A DNA stretch of 64,000 bases. Origin: Alteromonas sp. IB21 (lineage in GTDB: Bacteria > Pseudomonadota > Gammaproteobacteria > Enterobacterales > Alteromonadaceae). This document shows positions 1 through 10,130 of this stretch, in pieces. The notes beneath the pieces were generated by a model. The model searched no databases and was not told where the DNA came from. It worked only from the letters and a program-made list of their open reading frames with translations. Location: the NCBI RefSeq assembly GCF_016405965.1, contig NZ_JAEFCD010000013.1, positions 54,926 to 118,925 on the forward strand, written 5' to 3'. A program made the translations under genes and the position numbers. Each line of letters opens with the position of its first letter. The first letter of the stretch is position 1.

Positions 1-2181
1 ATGGGCTACAGTATTCACGGTAACGAGCCTTCTGGTACCAATGCTTCCCTAGCGCTGGCGTACTATTTAGCCGCCGCCGAAGGTGAAGAAATTGATGCCT
101 TGTTAAACAAGAATATTGTGCTATTCGATCCGTCTTTCAACCCCGACGGACTTTCCCGTTTTGCTCAATGGGCTAACATGCACAAGGGTAAGCAGCTGGT
201 TTCTGACAGTCGTCATCGTGAACACGACGAGGGTTGGCCATCCGGCCGCACAAACCACTATTGGTTCGATTTGAATCGCGACTGGCTATTACTGGCGCAT
301 CCAGAATCCCAAGCACGCATTAAACAGTTTCATAAGTGGCGCCCGCATATACTGACCGATTTTCACGAAATGGGCACAGACAGTACCTATTTTTTTCAGC
401 CTGGCGTACGCTCGCGTAAAAATCCGTTAACGCCAGATGAGAACGTCACCCTCACTGAAGCGCTGGCGCAATATCATGCTGCTTCGTTTGATAAACAAGG
501 CGAGCTATATTTCACTCAAGAAGCATTTGACGACTTCTATGCAGGAAAAGGCTCTACATATCCAGATTTACACGGCAGCATAGGTATTTTATTCGAGCAA
601 GCTAGTTCACGAGGTCACCTGCAGGACTCCATCAATGGAAAGCTGGCGTTCAAAGATACCATAGCGAACCAAATCACTACCTCGCTAAGCACTTTCAAAG
701 GCGCACTAGCAAATAAGGCTGCAATTCTTGACTACCAATCGGGTTTTGTTAAGAGCACGCAGTCGTTAGCTAAGCAAGATGCACAAGCTGGGTTTGTTGT
801 AAGTGCATCGAATGATACTGCTCGCTTTAATGCTTTTATCGCGCTACTAGAACAACATCACATTGAATATAAAGTATTAACAAAAAACTTCGAGGCAGAC
901 AAAGTTCGTTACGGGGCAGGAAAAGCGATATATATTCCTACTAGCCAGTCTCAATACCGCTTAGTTAAATCTATTTTTTCTACCCAAACGTCGTTCGAAA
1001 ACAACACGTTTTACGATGTTTCAACGTGGAATTTAGCGCTCGCCTTCAATTTAGATTACGCGCCTTTAGACAAGAGCGATGTGCGGAGCCTTGAGTTAAG
1101 TGACGACACCGCATTAGCTCAAGCAGCACCTAATGATATTCATCCTGACGCTTATGCTTACGCATTCTCTTGGCAGCATTATTATGCCCCAGCTATGCTG
1201 CAAACCTTATTGGAAGCAGGTGTAAAAGTGCGCAGCAGTGAAGAAGCGTTTTCTGCCGTGAAATACGACGGTGAACACGTTGAGCTGCAAGCTGGCAGTA
1301 TTGTTGTACCGAAAGGCTTGGGGCAGCCTGAAAACTTGGCGTCCATTTTAAGTAAAGCACAACAGCAACTTCAGGTGCCGGTGTTTAGCTTACGCAGTGG
1401 GTTAACACCCACAGGGAATGACTTAGGCAGCCGAAGCATGGCACCAGTGGCGTTGCCGCAAGTGTTGATCGTAGGCGGTGAAGGCACCAGTGAATACGAA
1501 GCCGGTGAAATGTGGCATTACTTCGATACAAAGGTAGGGCTAGCCGCCAGTATTGTAGAGCAACAGCATCTGTTAAGAGCCCTTAATGACGCCAGCGTCA
1601 CCTATACACATCTACTATTTCCAAGCGGTAGCTATCGTTTTACGGAGAGCGAGAGAGCAAAAATTGAGGAGTGGGTGAAAGCGGGTGGCGTGATTGTCGG
1701 TCAGAAATCCGCGCTTCGTTATTTTGCTCAGCATAAATGGTTAGATGTAGAAGTGGTTAGCCGAGAAAGTATTGATAACGCGTTCGATGAAAGCGAATTA
1801 AGTTACAAAGACGGCTCATCGTTATACGCCAGAAAGCTAGTGGCAGGGGCAGTATTTGAAGCGAACATCGATAATTCTCATCCGCTGTTTTACGGATATG
1901 ACGGTGACACGCTGCCCATGTTTAAAACCAACAATATGATAATAGAAGCTAGTAGTTCCCCTTTTGTGACGCCAGCGCGTTACACAGAAGAGCCTCTGAT
2001 GGCTGGGTTTAGCGATAGTGCAATGGTGGAGCTAATGGCGGAATCAACCGCTGTGACCACGCAAAAAATGGGCCGTGGTGTTGTCATTGGCTTTACCGAC
2101 AATACGCAGTTTAGAGGGTATTGGTACGGCACAAACAAGATGCTGGCTAATGCGATTTATCAGTCGCACTTTATTCGCTGA
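1..2181 (+). CDS. M14 family zinc carboxypeptidase (5' end cut by window)
   Basis: Metallocarboxypeptidase of the M14 family, expected to trim C-terminal residues from peptides outside the cytoplasm. The first zinc motif is HGNE (H6, E9), the second zinc histidine is in DFHEMG (H122), an arginine sits in DLNRDW, and the likely catalytic glutamate is in ILFEQ (E199). After about residue 490 comes a second domain with a glutamine-amidotransferase-like fold start (VLIVGGEG). The visible 726 residues begin almost directly at the zinc motif. M14 proteins carry an N-terminal extension before that point, so the ATG at base 1 is an internal methionine and the signal peptide lies outside the window. 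Substrate is unknown. Confidence 0.85.
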   Translation: MGYSIHGNEPSGTNASLALAYYLAAAEGEEIDALLNKNIVLFDPSFNPDGLSRFAQWANMHKGKQLVSDSRHREHDEGWPSGRTNHYWFDLNRDWLLLAHPESQARIKQFHKWRPHILTDFHEMGTDSTYFFQPGVRSRKNPLTPDENVTLTEALAQYHAASFDKQGELYFTQEAFDDFYAGKGSTYPDLHGSIGILFEQASSRGHLQDSINGKLAFKDTIANQITTSLSTFKGALANKAAILDYQSGFVKSTQSLAKQDAQAGFVVSASNDTARFNAFIALLEQHHIEYKVLTKNFEADKVRYGAGKAIYIPTSQSQYRLVKSIFSTQTSFENNTFYDVSTWNLALAFNLDYAPLDKSDVRSLELSDDTALAQAAPNDIHPDAYAYAFSWQHYYAPAMLQTLLEAGVKVRSSEEAFSAVKYDGEHVELQAGSIVVPKGLGQPENLASILSKAQQQLQVPVFSLRSGLTPTGNDLGSRSMAPVALPQVLIVGGEGTSEYEAGEMWHYFDTKVGLAASIVEQQHLLRALNDASVTYTHLLFPSGSYRFTESERAKIEEWVKAGGVIVGQKSALRYFAQHKWLDVEVVSRESIDNAFDESELSYKDGSSLYARKLVAGAVFEANIDNSHPLFYGYDGDTLPMFKTNNMIIEASSSPFVTPARYTEEPLMAGFSDSAMVELMAESTAVTTQKMGRGVVIGFTDNTQFRGYWYGTNKMLANAIYQSHFIR

Positions 2182-2193
2182 ATCAGTGAGAAG

Positions 2194-2215
2194 AGCGCGG
2201 TAAATGCCGCGCTTT
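2194..2215 (+). terminator. Possible terminator of the M14 peptidase gene
   Basis: A 7-bp perfect stem, AGCGCGG with CCGCGCT and a 6-base loop, starts 13 bases after the stop codon. Only TTT follows directly, with more T-rich sequence about 10 bases on, so termination strength is uncertain. Confidence 0.5.
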
Positions 2216-2282
2216 AAACATTACGTTTTAGTCCCTTTTTGTTCCTGAACTTACCCATTGTGGAACTTATACGTTCCGAAAC

Positions 2283-2996
2283 TTAGGACTTCTGATACAG
2301 GCTGCTTTTGGGCGGCGGAGTAAACGCCGCTACCCATACTTGAATGCCTATTTTGGGGTAGCGCTGCTTAAGCCTTTTGCTCAGGGTATTTACGGTCACG
2401 CCGGTGGTAAGAACATCATCAACTATCGCGACGGTGAAACTGCTGCCGTCGGTTTTACTTTGCGCTGCTGCTATCTGGTCATCAATACACCGTTTCGATA
2501 AGCTAAAAGCACGGCTTGCGTTTTCCGCTCTGGCTGCTTTGGATAAATGGTGCTGCACGCTAAAGCCTTTTCGTCTAGCCCATGATTGATTAACCGGTAT
2601 ATTCAGCTCACGGCTTGTACATTCGCACAGAAGCGAAGCCTGATTGTAATGTCGCGTTGCAAGGCGCCATGCACTAATTGGAACCGGAAGTAACAAATTG
2701 GGCACTGCTAAAGTGCACTGTCGCTTTTTATGGACAAACCAGTTACTTAATACTTTTCCTGCTGTAAGGGAATGCGTAAACTTTAACTGGTGAACCAGCG
2801 ATGACATGGGCCATGTATGAAGTCCTAGTACCCACAACGCATCATAGTGGCTATGTTTGACGTGGCCTGCGACCGGACCGTATTGAAGTAGGTTACTTCC
2901 ATGCGAGGTGGCATCGAAAAAAAACATGTCATTTTCACACCAGTGACATACTGGCGTAGGACTTGCCTGATAACATAGTAAGCATGAAAGGTTCAT
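2283..2996 (-). CDS. comF: ComF/GntX family phosphoribosyltransferase-like protein
   Basis: Homolog of ComF (E. coli GntX), a protein needed for DNA uptake or for using DNA as nutrient in several bacteria. The N-terminus has a zinc-ribbon pattern with two CxxC pairs (C5/C8 and C17/C20). The C-terminal half has the PRPP-binding loop VAIVDDVLTTG. The 237-residue length fits the family. It is divergent from bioH with a 98-base gap, the same pairing as gntX-bioH in E. coli, which supports the call. The biochemical role of the phosphoribosyltransferase fold in ComF is not settled. Confidence 0.88.
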   Translation of the reverse strand: MNLSCLLCYQASPTPVCHWCENDMFFFDATSHGSNLLQYGPVAGHVKHSHYDALWVLGLHTWPMSSLVHQLKFTHSLTAGKVLSNWFVHKKRQCTLAVPNLLLPVPISAWRLATRHYNQASLLCECTSRELNIPVNQSWARRKGFSVQHHLSKAARAENASRAFSLSKRCIDDQIAAAQSKTDGSSFTVAIVDDVLTTGVTVNTLSKRLKQRYPKIGIQVWVAAFTPPPKSSLYQKS

Positions 2997-3094
2997 AGTG
3001 TTGATTCCATCAACTTCCTTGAAATGTCGAACGCTGACCTATTTTCATCATTTCGTGTTGTCTCACAAACACGTGACTGCCTAAGGAGGTGTAA

Positions 3095-3904
3095 ATGGAA
3101 ATTTTGCATACAAACGGCGAGCTTGTCACCCGTACTCAAGGTACAGGCGTAGATGTAGTATTTCTGCATGGATGGGGTATGAACAGCGGGGCGTTCACAT
3201 CCTTTATCCCTTACCTCAGCGATAATTTTCGCGTCACTACCATTGACCTTCCCGGGTTTGGAGAAAACGCTGAAATTATTCCTTCACCTTATAATGTTGA
3301 AACCCTTGCGCAATCGATTGTTGATACATTGCCCGACCAATGTGTATTAGTAGGATGGTCATTAGGCGGTTTGGTAGCACAGAAATTAGCGCTCCTAGCC
3401 CCAGAAAAACTCACTGGGTTGGTGACCATTGCTTCAACACCGCGTTTTATTGCTGGTCCTTGCTGGCCGGGTATTGCTGCCGATCTACTTACTATGTTTG
3501 AAGCCCAGCTAGAAAAGAATTACCAAAAAACACTGGAACGTTTTTTAGCAATTCAAGCCATGGGAAGTGAAACGGCTAAGAAAGATATTAAGGCAATTAG
3601 AGAGCAGGTCACCCAATTTCCAGACCCAGCTGAAGAAGCACTTAAGAAAGGCTTGCGTATATTGTCTACGGAAGACATGCGCCAAGAAGTTGGGCGCATC
3701 ACTACGCCAACTTTGCGACTGTATGGCAGGTTAGACAGTCTTGTACCAACCAGTGGTATCGACAGAATTTGCGAGCTACATCCTCAGGCTGATACTGTTG
3801 TTCTGCCTCATGCATCGCATGCACCGTTTATTTCCCATCCTCAGCAAACCGCTGACATTCTTTTTCGTTTTGCCGCGGGTGTTTACCAACGAAAAGCGTC
3901 TTGA
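3095..3904 (+). CDS. bioH: Pimeloyl-[ACP] methyl ester esterase BioH
   Basis: Alpha/beta hydrolase that removes the methyl group from pimeloyl-ACP methyl ester and so ends the disguised fatty-acid stage of biotin synthesis. The oxyanion region is FLHGWGMNSG, the nucleophile elbow is GWSLG (S89), and the remaining triad members fit D214 (YGRLD) and H242 (HASHAPF). Length 269 matches BioH (about 256). A strong ribosome site, AAGGAGGTG, sits 4-5 bases before the ATG. It stands apart from other bio genes, as in E. coli, and is divergent from comF. Confidence 0.93.
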   Translation: MEILHTNGELVTRTQGTGVDVVFLHGWGMNSGAFTSFIPYLSDNFRVTTIDLPGFGENAEIIPSPYNVETLAQSIVDTLPDQCVLVGWSLGGLVAQKLALLAPEKLTGLVTIASTPRFIAGPCWPGIAADLLTMFEAQLEKNYQKTLERFLAIQAMGSETAKKDIKAIREQVTQFPDPAEEALKKGLRILSTEDMRQEVGRITTPTLRLYGRLDSLVPTSGIDRICELHPQADTVVLPHASHAPFISHPQQTADILFRFAAGVYQRKAS

Positions 3905-3921
3905 CCTCGTCTTTAAATAAC

Positions 3922-3959
3922 GCTTCAAGCCAATGTTGACCGTTGGTTTGAAGCTTTTT
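3922..3959 (+). terminator. Rho-independent terminator of bioH
   Basis: Two 12-base arms (3922-3933 and 3943-3954) pair with one G-T wobble around a 9-base loop, followed by TTTTT. It lies 18 bases after the bioH stop. Confidence 0.85.
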
Positions 3960-4081
3960 AACCACATTGCAAGTCATTAAAAATCGACTGCTTACAAGTA
4001 GTTACTGCTAGGTTGTAATACACGACTTTTCATTTACGCAAAGTTGGTTAATAATTGCACATGAGAGGTTGGGGGTAGTGT

Positions 4082-4393
4082 ATGACAGGTATTGATGGTG
4101 TAGGCTCTGCGTTTGCAGCCGCCCAATATGGTTTACAAAGTGCAAGCGATGGCATTTCGCAAGCGGCATCGAATATTGCTCAGCGTACCGCTGAAGACGC
4201 GGTTGCGCCCGCTCAACCCATTGCAGCTAATACCGACACAAATAACGCGACGCCTAATTCAACATCTTCCACCTCACGTTTAACTGACGATTTAATTGCG
4301 CTTAATGTAAACGAGCGCAATGCACAGGCGTCCGCCAAAGTGCTCGGTGTTGCCGACGAGATGCTCGGCACTATTATTGACGTGCTGGCGTAG
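4082..4393 (+). CDS. Small flagellar rod/hook-like protein
   Basis: A 103-residue protein whose two ends resemble flagellar axial proteins of the FlgB/FlgC/FlgG type. The N-terminal stretch (residues 10-33) has the amphipathic AAQYGLQSASDGISQAASNIAQ pattern. The C-terminal stretch (LIALNVNERNAQASAKVLGVADEML) matches the usual heptad-rich end with an NE..A....V motif. The middle is a short linker rich in Thr, Asn and Ser, so the central domain of real rod proteins is missing. It ends 14 bases before the next gene and probably shares its transcript. No flagellar operon is nearby. It could be a flagellum-associated accessory part; the role is inferred from sequence shape only. Confidence 0.6.
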   Translation: MTGIDGVGSAFAAAQYGLQSASDGISQAASNIAQRTAEDAVAPAQPIAANTDTNNATPNSTSSTSRLTDDLIALNVNERNAQASAKVLGVADEMLGTIIDVLA

Positions 4394-4407
4394 GCGGAGA
4401 AGTCGCA

Positions 4408-5346
4408 GTGAACATCGTCACGCCAATTCTAAACGCCATTGCATACCCTACGGCAAACATAAACACAGAATCTGCGCGCAGAGATAACGTGCAGCGGGAA
4501 ACTATTCCCCAGACGTCAGATTCACAGCAAGGCGCTTCTCAGAAAGGCCTAGGGTCTGAAGCCGATAAGGCCAAAAGCCCGGGTCAGCCGCCAGCACCGG
4601 TTACTTATGAACGTCCTCAGATACAAACTGACCTTCAAGCTGCTTTCCAAAACGTCTTTGGGCAAGAAAAAGACAATGCGCAGGATGAAAGTGCGGGCAA
4701 ACAGGACGCGCAAGATAAGCAACAAGAACAGCAAGAGAAACAAGACGCCGCTGAAATTGAACAGTTAAAAGCCCGAGATCAGGAAGTAAGAGTTCACGAG
4801 CAAGCGCATGCTGCAACGGGCGGTCAATATGCTGGTGCGCCGCAGTATGAGTACACCACTGGCCCTGATAATAAGCGTTACGTCACCGGTGGTCAGGTAT
4901 CTATTGATGTTTCAGAAGAAAAAACGCCCGAAGAAACGCTGAAAAAAATGGAACAAGTGCGTGCTGCCGCACTTGCGCCGGCAGAGCCTTCATCACAAGA
5001 TTTAAAGGTAGCCGCTGAGGCATCTCAAAAGGCCACCGAAGCACGAAGCGAGATTGCAAAAGGTCAGGTTGAAGGTTTTTCTACAGAGCAGACTTCTGTC
5101 GAAGACGCTTCTACGAATAGTGTTAATAACATTTCGGGCAATGGGACGATAGCACAGCCAGAAGCGAGTCCAGGTACCGTTGGTGACGCGGTGCTAGAAG
5201 CCCAGTCTAGGTTCTCAGACGCTACAACTTTACAAGGGCTTGGGGCCAACGAATCTGATTTTATGCAGGCGCGAATTGGCCGAATTCAAAGCGCTTATTT
5301 ACAAGCCTATACGCCATCAAGAGAGGGCTTATCGCTCCAAGCGTAA
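4408..5346 (+). CDS. Putative metalloprotease, SprA-related (CJM1_0395-like) family
   Basis: A 312-residue protein with a zinc-protease signature, HEQAH, at residues 130-134 followed by ATGGQYAGAPQYEY, typical of the family annotated as putative metalloprotease CJM1_0395 or SprA-related. Before the motif lies a very Gln/Glu/Asp-rich, probably unstructured segment (about residues 80-125). After the motif comes VTGGQVSIDVSEE and then a helical, Ala/Glu-rich tail. There is no signal peptide. The start is GTG at 4408 with GGCGGAG about 10 bases upstream. It sits directly behind the small flagellar-like gene, so the two probably act together; substrate unknown. Confidence 0.7.
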   Translation: MNIVTPILNAIAYPTANINTESARRDNVQRETIPQTSDSQQGASQKGLGSEADKAKSPGQPPAPVTYERPQIQTDLQAAFQNVFGQEKDNAQDESAGKQDAQDKQQEQQEKQDAAEIEQLKARDQEVRVHEQAHAATGGQYAGAPQYEYTTGPDNKRYVTGGQVSIDVSEEKTPEETLKKMEQVRAAALAPAEPSSQDLKVAAEASQKATEARSEIAKGQVEGFSTEQTSVEDASTNSVNNISGNGTIAQPEASPGTVGDAVLEAQSRFSDATTLQGLGANESDFMQARIGRIQSAYLQAYTPSREGLSLQA

Positions 5347-5371
5347 AGGCTTGTAATGTTTTAAGCTGGCC

Positions 5372-7150
5372 TTAATAATCGAGAATTGCCTTCGTAAAGG
5401 GGTATTTAGGTGAACCGCCAGTAATGTCTGAAAGCACTGAGTTCATGGTGTCTACATCGCTGTCGAACCCGCCATGAGATGTTGCAGCCGTGGCATCACC
5501 TTCTTTACCTTCGCTATATTTAAACGTCACGTTAGCAATCGGCTGATTAAATATGGCCATACCTAACAACGGCATCTCCGGTTTAGATTCAAACGCGTTT
5601 GAGACTAGATAAAGCAGCGATTTTTGGTAAATACGCGCCACATGATCATCTTTTTCCAATACCTCAGATAAGTTGTAAACCGTGGTCGACTCAATATGGT
5701 TTCCCTCAATAAGAGTAGAGAGCTTTTCACTAAATAAAGGGGTGCTAATGGCGGGTGCCAGTAAGTGAAGGCTTTTAACTTTTATATTTTCGTCAACTTT
5801 AAACAGCCTTGATAGGCCGTGCGCATGAAAGATAGAGCCAGCCGAATGACCTACGACGTGTAGCTGAATGTCTGAGTTATTTCTCAAATAGGCGGCTAAC
5901 TGCGTGAGAAAGTATGTGCCATCCGACGTGGTTCGGGTAAAAGGCGTGCACGCGTCCGATTTCATTTCACGCCACAATGCGCCGCCTACTTTACGCGTTG
6001 CCCATTCCAGAATTCTGTCAGTATAGTCGCTGAAAGCACCGACTTTGTTGCTAATCTCTTTATTTTTAAAACCTAGAATATCCTTTAACTCTTCTAGCAT
6101 GCCAGTGTCATACATGAAGTGAATGGGGAAAACATCGTTTTTTAGAAACGTATCTTTCATTGCAGCGATACGCTTAGCCGAGGCTTTTATACTGTTTAAG
6201 CCGCCGTGAGCATAAAGCATCACATGGCGATGGTTACTGTCAGATAGTTTCTCAATAATGGTATCTACGTGGTTTTTGTTGCTCCAATATTTGCTTCTTG
6301 TATCAAAGTGTCCGTCGTCGAAATGAACAAAGTGATCTTGAATACTCACGCGCGGCGTGGAGCGAGTGAATAGCCCTTGTGCAATAGAGCGTGTCGCTTG
6401 ATGGTAGGTACCGGTACCTGAGATAGGCAGTGCAAGCTGGACAACCCAGGCATCCATAACATTTAATGCCCAGTCATCGTAATGCCACAGTGCCAGCCCC
6501 GATTTCTTCCAATCCGTCCCCCAGGAGTTTTGGATCCAAAAGCCTTCGTCGTTGTAACCGACAATAGCAAACGCATGGCCCCCTATGGGTTCAGGTCTTA
6601 AGTTTATTTTATCCCCTTCACCGTCTTTCCAGCCTTCGTGAATTCTGGCAGACACAAAGATAACGCCCACCTCGTTAAGCGCAGCATGAAAATCGCTGAT
6701 TTCCCGTTCGATGCGGTAATAGGCCCCTAATCTGTGATTGCTAGCGTTATTAGCAATAGCAAGGGTCATTTCAAACTCTTTGCTGTGCTGTATATCTTTA
6801 GTCAGTGAGTAGTTACATACACCACTATTGTACCAGCCTTTAATAGCGCCCCGGCAGCTCGAGCCGTCATAGGCTTCACCCAACCATTCATCGTGTCGTT
6901 TCGCCATGGCATAAAGCATCCACGGGCTAACAGTATGCTTTCGGCCCTGCTGACGATAAATGAAATTAATGGTCGCTGCCAACGCAAAGCCCGTACAGGC
7001 TCCATCTTTACCTTGGTCCAAAATGACTAGGTTGCCAGGAGGGTCGATAAAAGGCTTAAGTGGAGTAAGGTTAGGTTGGTAATAACGGTCCCGAAGGTCG
7101 GGGTAGTCGGCGCTGACATTCAGCATGTCTTTTGAAACAGGTAAATTCAT
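5372..7150 (-). CDS. Papain-like (C1) cysteine peptidase fused to an alpha/beta hydrolase
   Basis: A 592-residue two-domain protein. Residues about 20-245 form a C1A-type peptidase: oxyanion Gln46 and nucleophile Cys52 in DQGKDGACTGFA, His192 in GGHAFAIVGY, and Asn208 in QNSWGTDW. Residues about 300-590 look like an alpha/beta hydrolase: YAHGGLNS as oxyanion loop and nucleophile elbow GHSAG (Ser436). All visible catalytic residues are intact. There is no propeptide-like leader and no signal peptide; the protein starts MNLPVSKDML. Ribosome site AGAGGATGATGTT precedes the ATG. Neighbours give no functional clue, and substrates are unknown. Confidence 0.82.
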   Translation of the reverse strand: MNLPVSKDMLNVSADYPDLRDRYYQPNLTPLKPFIDPPGNLVILDQGKDGACTGFALAATINFIYRQQGRKHTVSPWMLYAMAKRHDEWLGEAYDGSSCRGAIKGWYNSGVCNYSLTKDIQHSKEFEMTLAIANNASNHRLGAYYRIEREISDFHAALNEVGVIFVSARIHEGWKDGEGDKINLRPEPIGGHAFAIVGYNDEGFWIQNSWGTDWKKSGLALWHYDDWALNVMDAWVVQLALPISGTGTYHQATRSIAQGLFTRSTPRVSIQDHFVHFDDGHFDTRSKYWSNKNHVDTIIEKLSDSNHRHVMLYAHGGLNSIKASAKRIAAMKDTFLKNDVFPIHFMYDTGMLEELKDILGFKNKEISNKVGAFSDYTDRILEWATRKVGGALWREMKSDACTPFTRTTSDGTYFLTQLAAYLRNNSDIQLHVVGHSAGSIFHAHGLSRLFKVDENIKVKSLHLLAPAISTPLFSEKLSTLIEGNHIESTTVYNLSEVLEKDDHVARIYQKSLLYLVSNAFESKPEMPLLGMAIFNQPIANVTFKYSEGKEGDATAATSHGGFDSDVDTMNSVLSDITGGSPKYPFTKAILDY

Positions 7151-7500
7151 AACATCATCCTCTGATTAGGACTGATGATCTTGGTTGTACAGATAAATAA
7201 AAAGTGCGTACACCATAGGTCGATAGCCCTTAGCTCGTTACTGTCGTCCGAAAGTGCTGCCTTGAAAACGGCTGTGGTCAAATGCGCGATATTACCTTCG
7301 TTAAACGTTACGAAATTTCGTGAACATTAACGGACTCGCTATACATGAACAACATACAAACTTCGGTTTCGGTATGACCAATACCTTTTCACTGTTTCGG
7401 TTTTTTAATGTGGCACTCCCTATTCTGGAGTACTTGGAGGCATACATTAGCTATACCTCGGAACTAATGTAGCAAAAAGGAACAGTCAAATGGAAGTATG
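7151..7500. other. Intergenic region upstream of the peptidase-hydrolase gene
   Basis: About 350 bases without a credible gene. It should hold the promoter of the minus-strand peptidase-hydrolase gene. The only clear structure is an inverted repeat, TACATTAG (7443-7450) and CTAATGTA (7464-7471), with a 13-base spacer; no T-tract follows on either strand, so it is not an obvious terminator. Confidence 0.5.
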
Positions 7501-7532
7501 AAAAAAGGGCCTGTCTAATTGACAGGCCCTTT
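7501..7532 (-). terminator. Rho-independent terminator of tex
   Basis: A 12-bp perfect stem (7504-7515 with 7521-7532) around the loop TAATT. On the minus strand the stem ends in six T residues. It lies about 36 bases past the tex stop codon. Confidence 0.9.
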
Positions 7533-7568
7533 ATGAGATAGAATAAGCTTTTGATAGGCTACTGCCGT

Positions 7569-9953
7569 TTACTTTTTCGCTTTAGCAAACGCATCGGCAA
7601 ACGCGTTGCCCATAGCGCTGTTTTGCGGTTGACTGTTGCGATTGCCGCCACCCTGATTTGAACGTGGGTTAGCGTTGGAACGGCTAGACGTTTTGTGTTG
7701 CGCTTTACCTGTACGCTGGTTATTAGCGCCCTTACCTGAAGCCCCCTTACCTGTAGCGCTATGGCCGCCAGCATTGTTGCTCTGACTTGGCGTATCATCT
7801 AAGCGCATGGTGAAGGAAATACGCTTGCGCGGTACATCTACTTCCAGCACTTTTACTTTAACAATATCGCCCGCTTTCACCACTTCGCGAGGGTCTGAGA
7901 TAAACTTGTTAGTCAGTGCGGAAATATGCACGAGTCCATCTTGATGCACACCCACATCAACAAATGCGCCAAAGTTAGCCACATTGCTGACCACACCCTC
8001 TAAGATCATACCCGGCTTGAGGTCGTTTATGGTTTCAACGCCTTCTTTAAACGCGGCAGTTTTGAACTCTGGACGAGGATCACGCCCTGGTTTGTCTAAC
8101 TCTTTAAGGATATCTTTTACCGTAGGAAGACCAAATTCGTCGCTGGTAAAGGTATCAGGCGATAAGCTCTTTAGTAGTTCGGTGTTACCGATAATATCGT
8201 TTACCGCAACAGCAGTGGTATCTACAATTTTATCTACCACTGGGTATGCTTCGGGGTGAACTGCCGAGGCATCAAGTGGGTTTGAGCCGTTTACAATACG
8301 AAGGAAGCCCGCCGCTTGCTCGAATGCTTTTGGCCCTAAGCGCTCTACTTTCAATAGCGCTTTGCGGTCTGGGAAAGCACCGTTGGTATCTCTGAAATTA
8401 ACAATATTGTGAGCAAGGGTTTTGTTTAATCCCGACACATAGCTTAACAGTGCAGGTGACGCGGTATTTAAATCAACACCCACCGCGTTCACACAGTCTT
8501 CGATAACACGGTCAAGGGATTTGCCCAACTGACTTTGGCTAACATCGTGCTGATATTGACCTACACCGATGGCTTTAGGCTCAATCTTAACCAGCTCTGC
8601 AAGCGGGTCTTGCAGACGTCGCGCAATTGAAACGGCCCCACGAATGGACACGTCTAGATCAGGCAATTCTTTTGAAGCAAGCTCAGAAGCAGAATATACC
8701 GATGCGCCCGCTTCGCTAACCATAATTTTCTGTGCGGTCAACTCGCTGTTGTTTTTAAGCATTTCGCCAACCAGTTTGTCGGTTTCGCGCGAGCCGGTGC
8801 CGTTTCCAATGCTGATCAAATCTACCTTGTATTGCTTACACAGCGTGGTAAGCGTACGCATAGACTTATCCCACTGATTCTGTGGTGCGTGTGGGAATAT
8901 GGTATTGGTTGCGACTACCTTACCTGTGCTGTCTACCACAGCCACTTTAACGCCGGTTCTCAAACCTGGATCCAGGCCCATCGTGGTTTTTGCACCTGCA
9001 GGCGCTGCCATTAGCAGGTCGTTCAGATTTTTGGCAAACACTTCAATGGCTTCTTCTTCGGCTCGCTCTCGTAGCGCGCTGAAAAGCTCGGTTTCCATGT
9101 GTAGGCCAATTTTGATTTTCCACGTCCACTGCACAACTTGGGCTAAGAAATCATCCGCACCGCGGCCGCGGTGCATAATATCGTAGTGGCTCGCAATAAT
9201 ATGCTCGCAGTGCGACGGGCCTTTTTCTTCTGACTGGGGGTCGGCATCAAGCTGAATGTGAAGCATACCTTCATTACGGCCCCTGAACATAGCAAGAGCG
9301 CGGTGAGAAGGTACCGTTTTATATTTCTCACTGTGCTCGAAGTAGTCTTTATATTTCGCAGCTTCCTGTTCTTTTCCTGGTGCAACTGTACTTTTCACAT
9401 GTGCGTTTTCAATAAGGTAGTGACGCACTTTAGCTAACAGCGACGCATCTTCTGCAAAGCGTTCCATAAGAATATAGCGAGCACCTTCTAACGCGGCTTT
9501 AGTATCGGCAACGCCTTTGTCAGCACTAACGTACTCTTGGGCTGCACTTTCAGCGTCTGTGTCTGGGTTGTTGAACAAGGCGTCAGCAAGTGGCTCTAGA
9601 CCCGCTTCAATAGCAATTTGGCCCTTAGTGCGTCTGCGAGGCTTATAGGGTAAATACAAATCTTCAAGCGTAGTTTTACTGTCTGCACTACCAATACTTT
9701 TTTTCAGCTCATCGGTAAGCTTGCCTTGTTCTTCAATCGATTTAAGAATGACGTCGCGGCGCTCTTCCAACTCACGTAGATAGGTTAAGCGTTGTTCGAG
9801 CGTACGTAGCTGCGTGTCATCAAGACCTTGAGTCACTTCTTTTCTATAGCGAGCAATAAACGGTACGGTAGCCCCTTCATCAAGAAGTTTTACGGCGGCG
9901 GTTACTTGCGAAGGTTGAACGCTAAGTTCATCTGCAATTTTATTGATAATCAT
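7569..9953 (-). CDS. tex: Tex family RNA-binding transcription accessory protein
   Basis: A 794-residue protein matching Tex (E. coli YhgF), a conserved nucleic-acid-binding factor. Domains follow the usual order: Tex N-terminal helical region (from [11 protein letters not shown]), YqgF/RNase H-like core ([16 protein letters not shown]), helix-hairpin-helix part ([18 protein letters not shown]), and an S1 RNA-binding domain ([21 protein letters not shown]). The last 70 or so residues are a low-complexity Gly/Ser/Asn/Lys tail. It follows greB on the same strand with a 177-base gap, as in E. coli where greB and yhgF are adjacent. It probably aids transcription or RNA surveillance. Confidence 0.95.
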   Translation of the reverse strand: MIINKIADELSVQPSQVTAAVKLLDEGATVPFIARYRKEVTQGLDDTQLRTLEQRLTYLRELEERRDVILKSIEEQGKLTDELKKSIGSADSKTTLEDLYLPYKPRRRTKGQIAIEAGLEPLADALFNNPDTDAESAAQEYVSADKGVADTKAALEGARYILMERFAEDASLLAKVRHYLIENAHVKSTVAPGKEQEAAKYKDYFEHSEKYKTVPSHRALAMFRGRNEGMLHIQLDADPQSEEKGPSHCEHIIASHYDIMHRGRGADDFLAQVVQWTWKIKIGLHMETELFSALRERAEEEAIEVFAKNLNDLLMAAPAGAKTTMGLDPGLRTGVKVAVVDSTGKVVATNTIFPHAPQNQWDKSMRTLTTLCKQYKVDLISIGNGTGSRETDKLVGEMLKNNSELTAQKIMVSEAGASVYSASELASKELPDLDVSIRGAVSIARRLQDPLAELVKIEPKAIGVGQYQHDVSQSQLGKSLDRVIEDCVNAVGVDLNTASPALLSYVSGLNKTLAHNIVNFRDTNGAFPDRKALLKVERLGPKAFEQAAGFLRIVNGSNPLDASAVHPEAYPVVDKIVDTTAVAVNDIIGNTELLKSLSPDTFTSDEFGLPTVKDILKELDKPGRDPRPEFKTAAFKEGVETINDLKPGMILEGVVSNVANFGAFVDVGVHQDGLVHISALTNKFISDPREVVKAGDIVKVKVLEVDVPRKRISFTMRLDDTPSQSNNAGGHSATGKGASGKGANNQRTGKAQHKTSSRSNANPRSNQGGGNRNSQPQNSAMGNAFADAFAKAKK

Positions 9954-10130
9954 AAGTCGCTCTAAGATACTAAAAATTCGCGCAAGGCACTGGCGAATAA
10001 ACGGTGTGTGAAAGGCTTATATACACAGCGTCGGTAGTGAAAATAGGAACGGTGAGTATATCACCGCCATGTATGGGAAGTCGTCTGATCATTGGGGTTT
10101 AAAGGATAAACAAGTGGTGTTTGTCATTGG

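Noticed and set aside
7443..7471. Inverted repeat TACATTAG/CTAATGTA as terminator
   Set aside because: There is no T-tract on either strand and no gene ending next to it.
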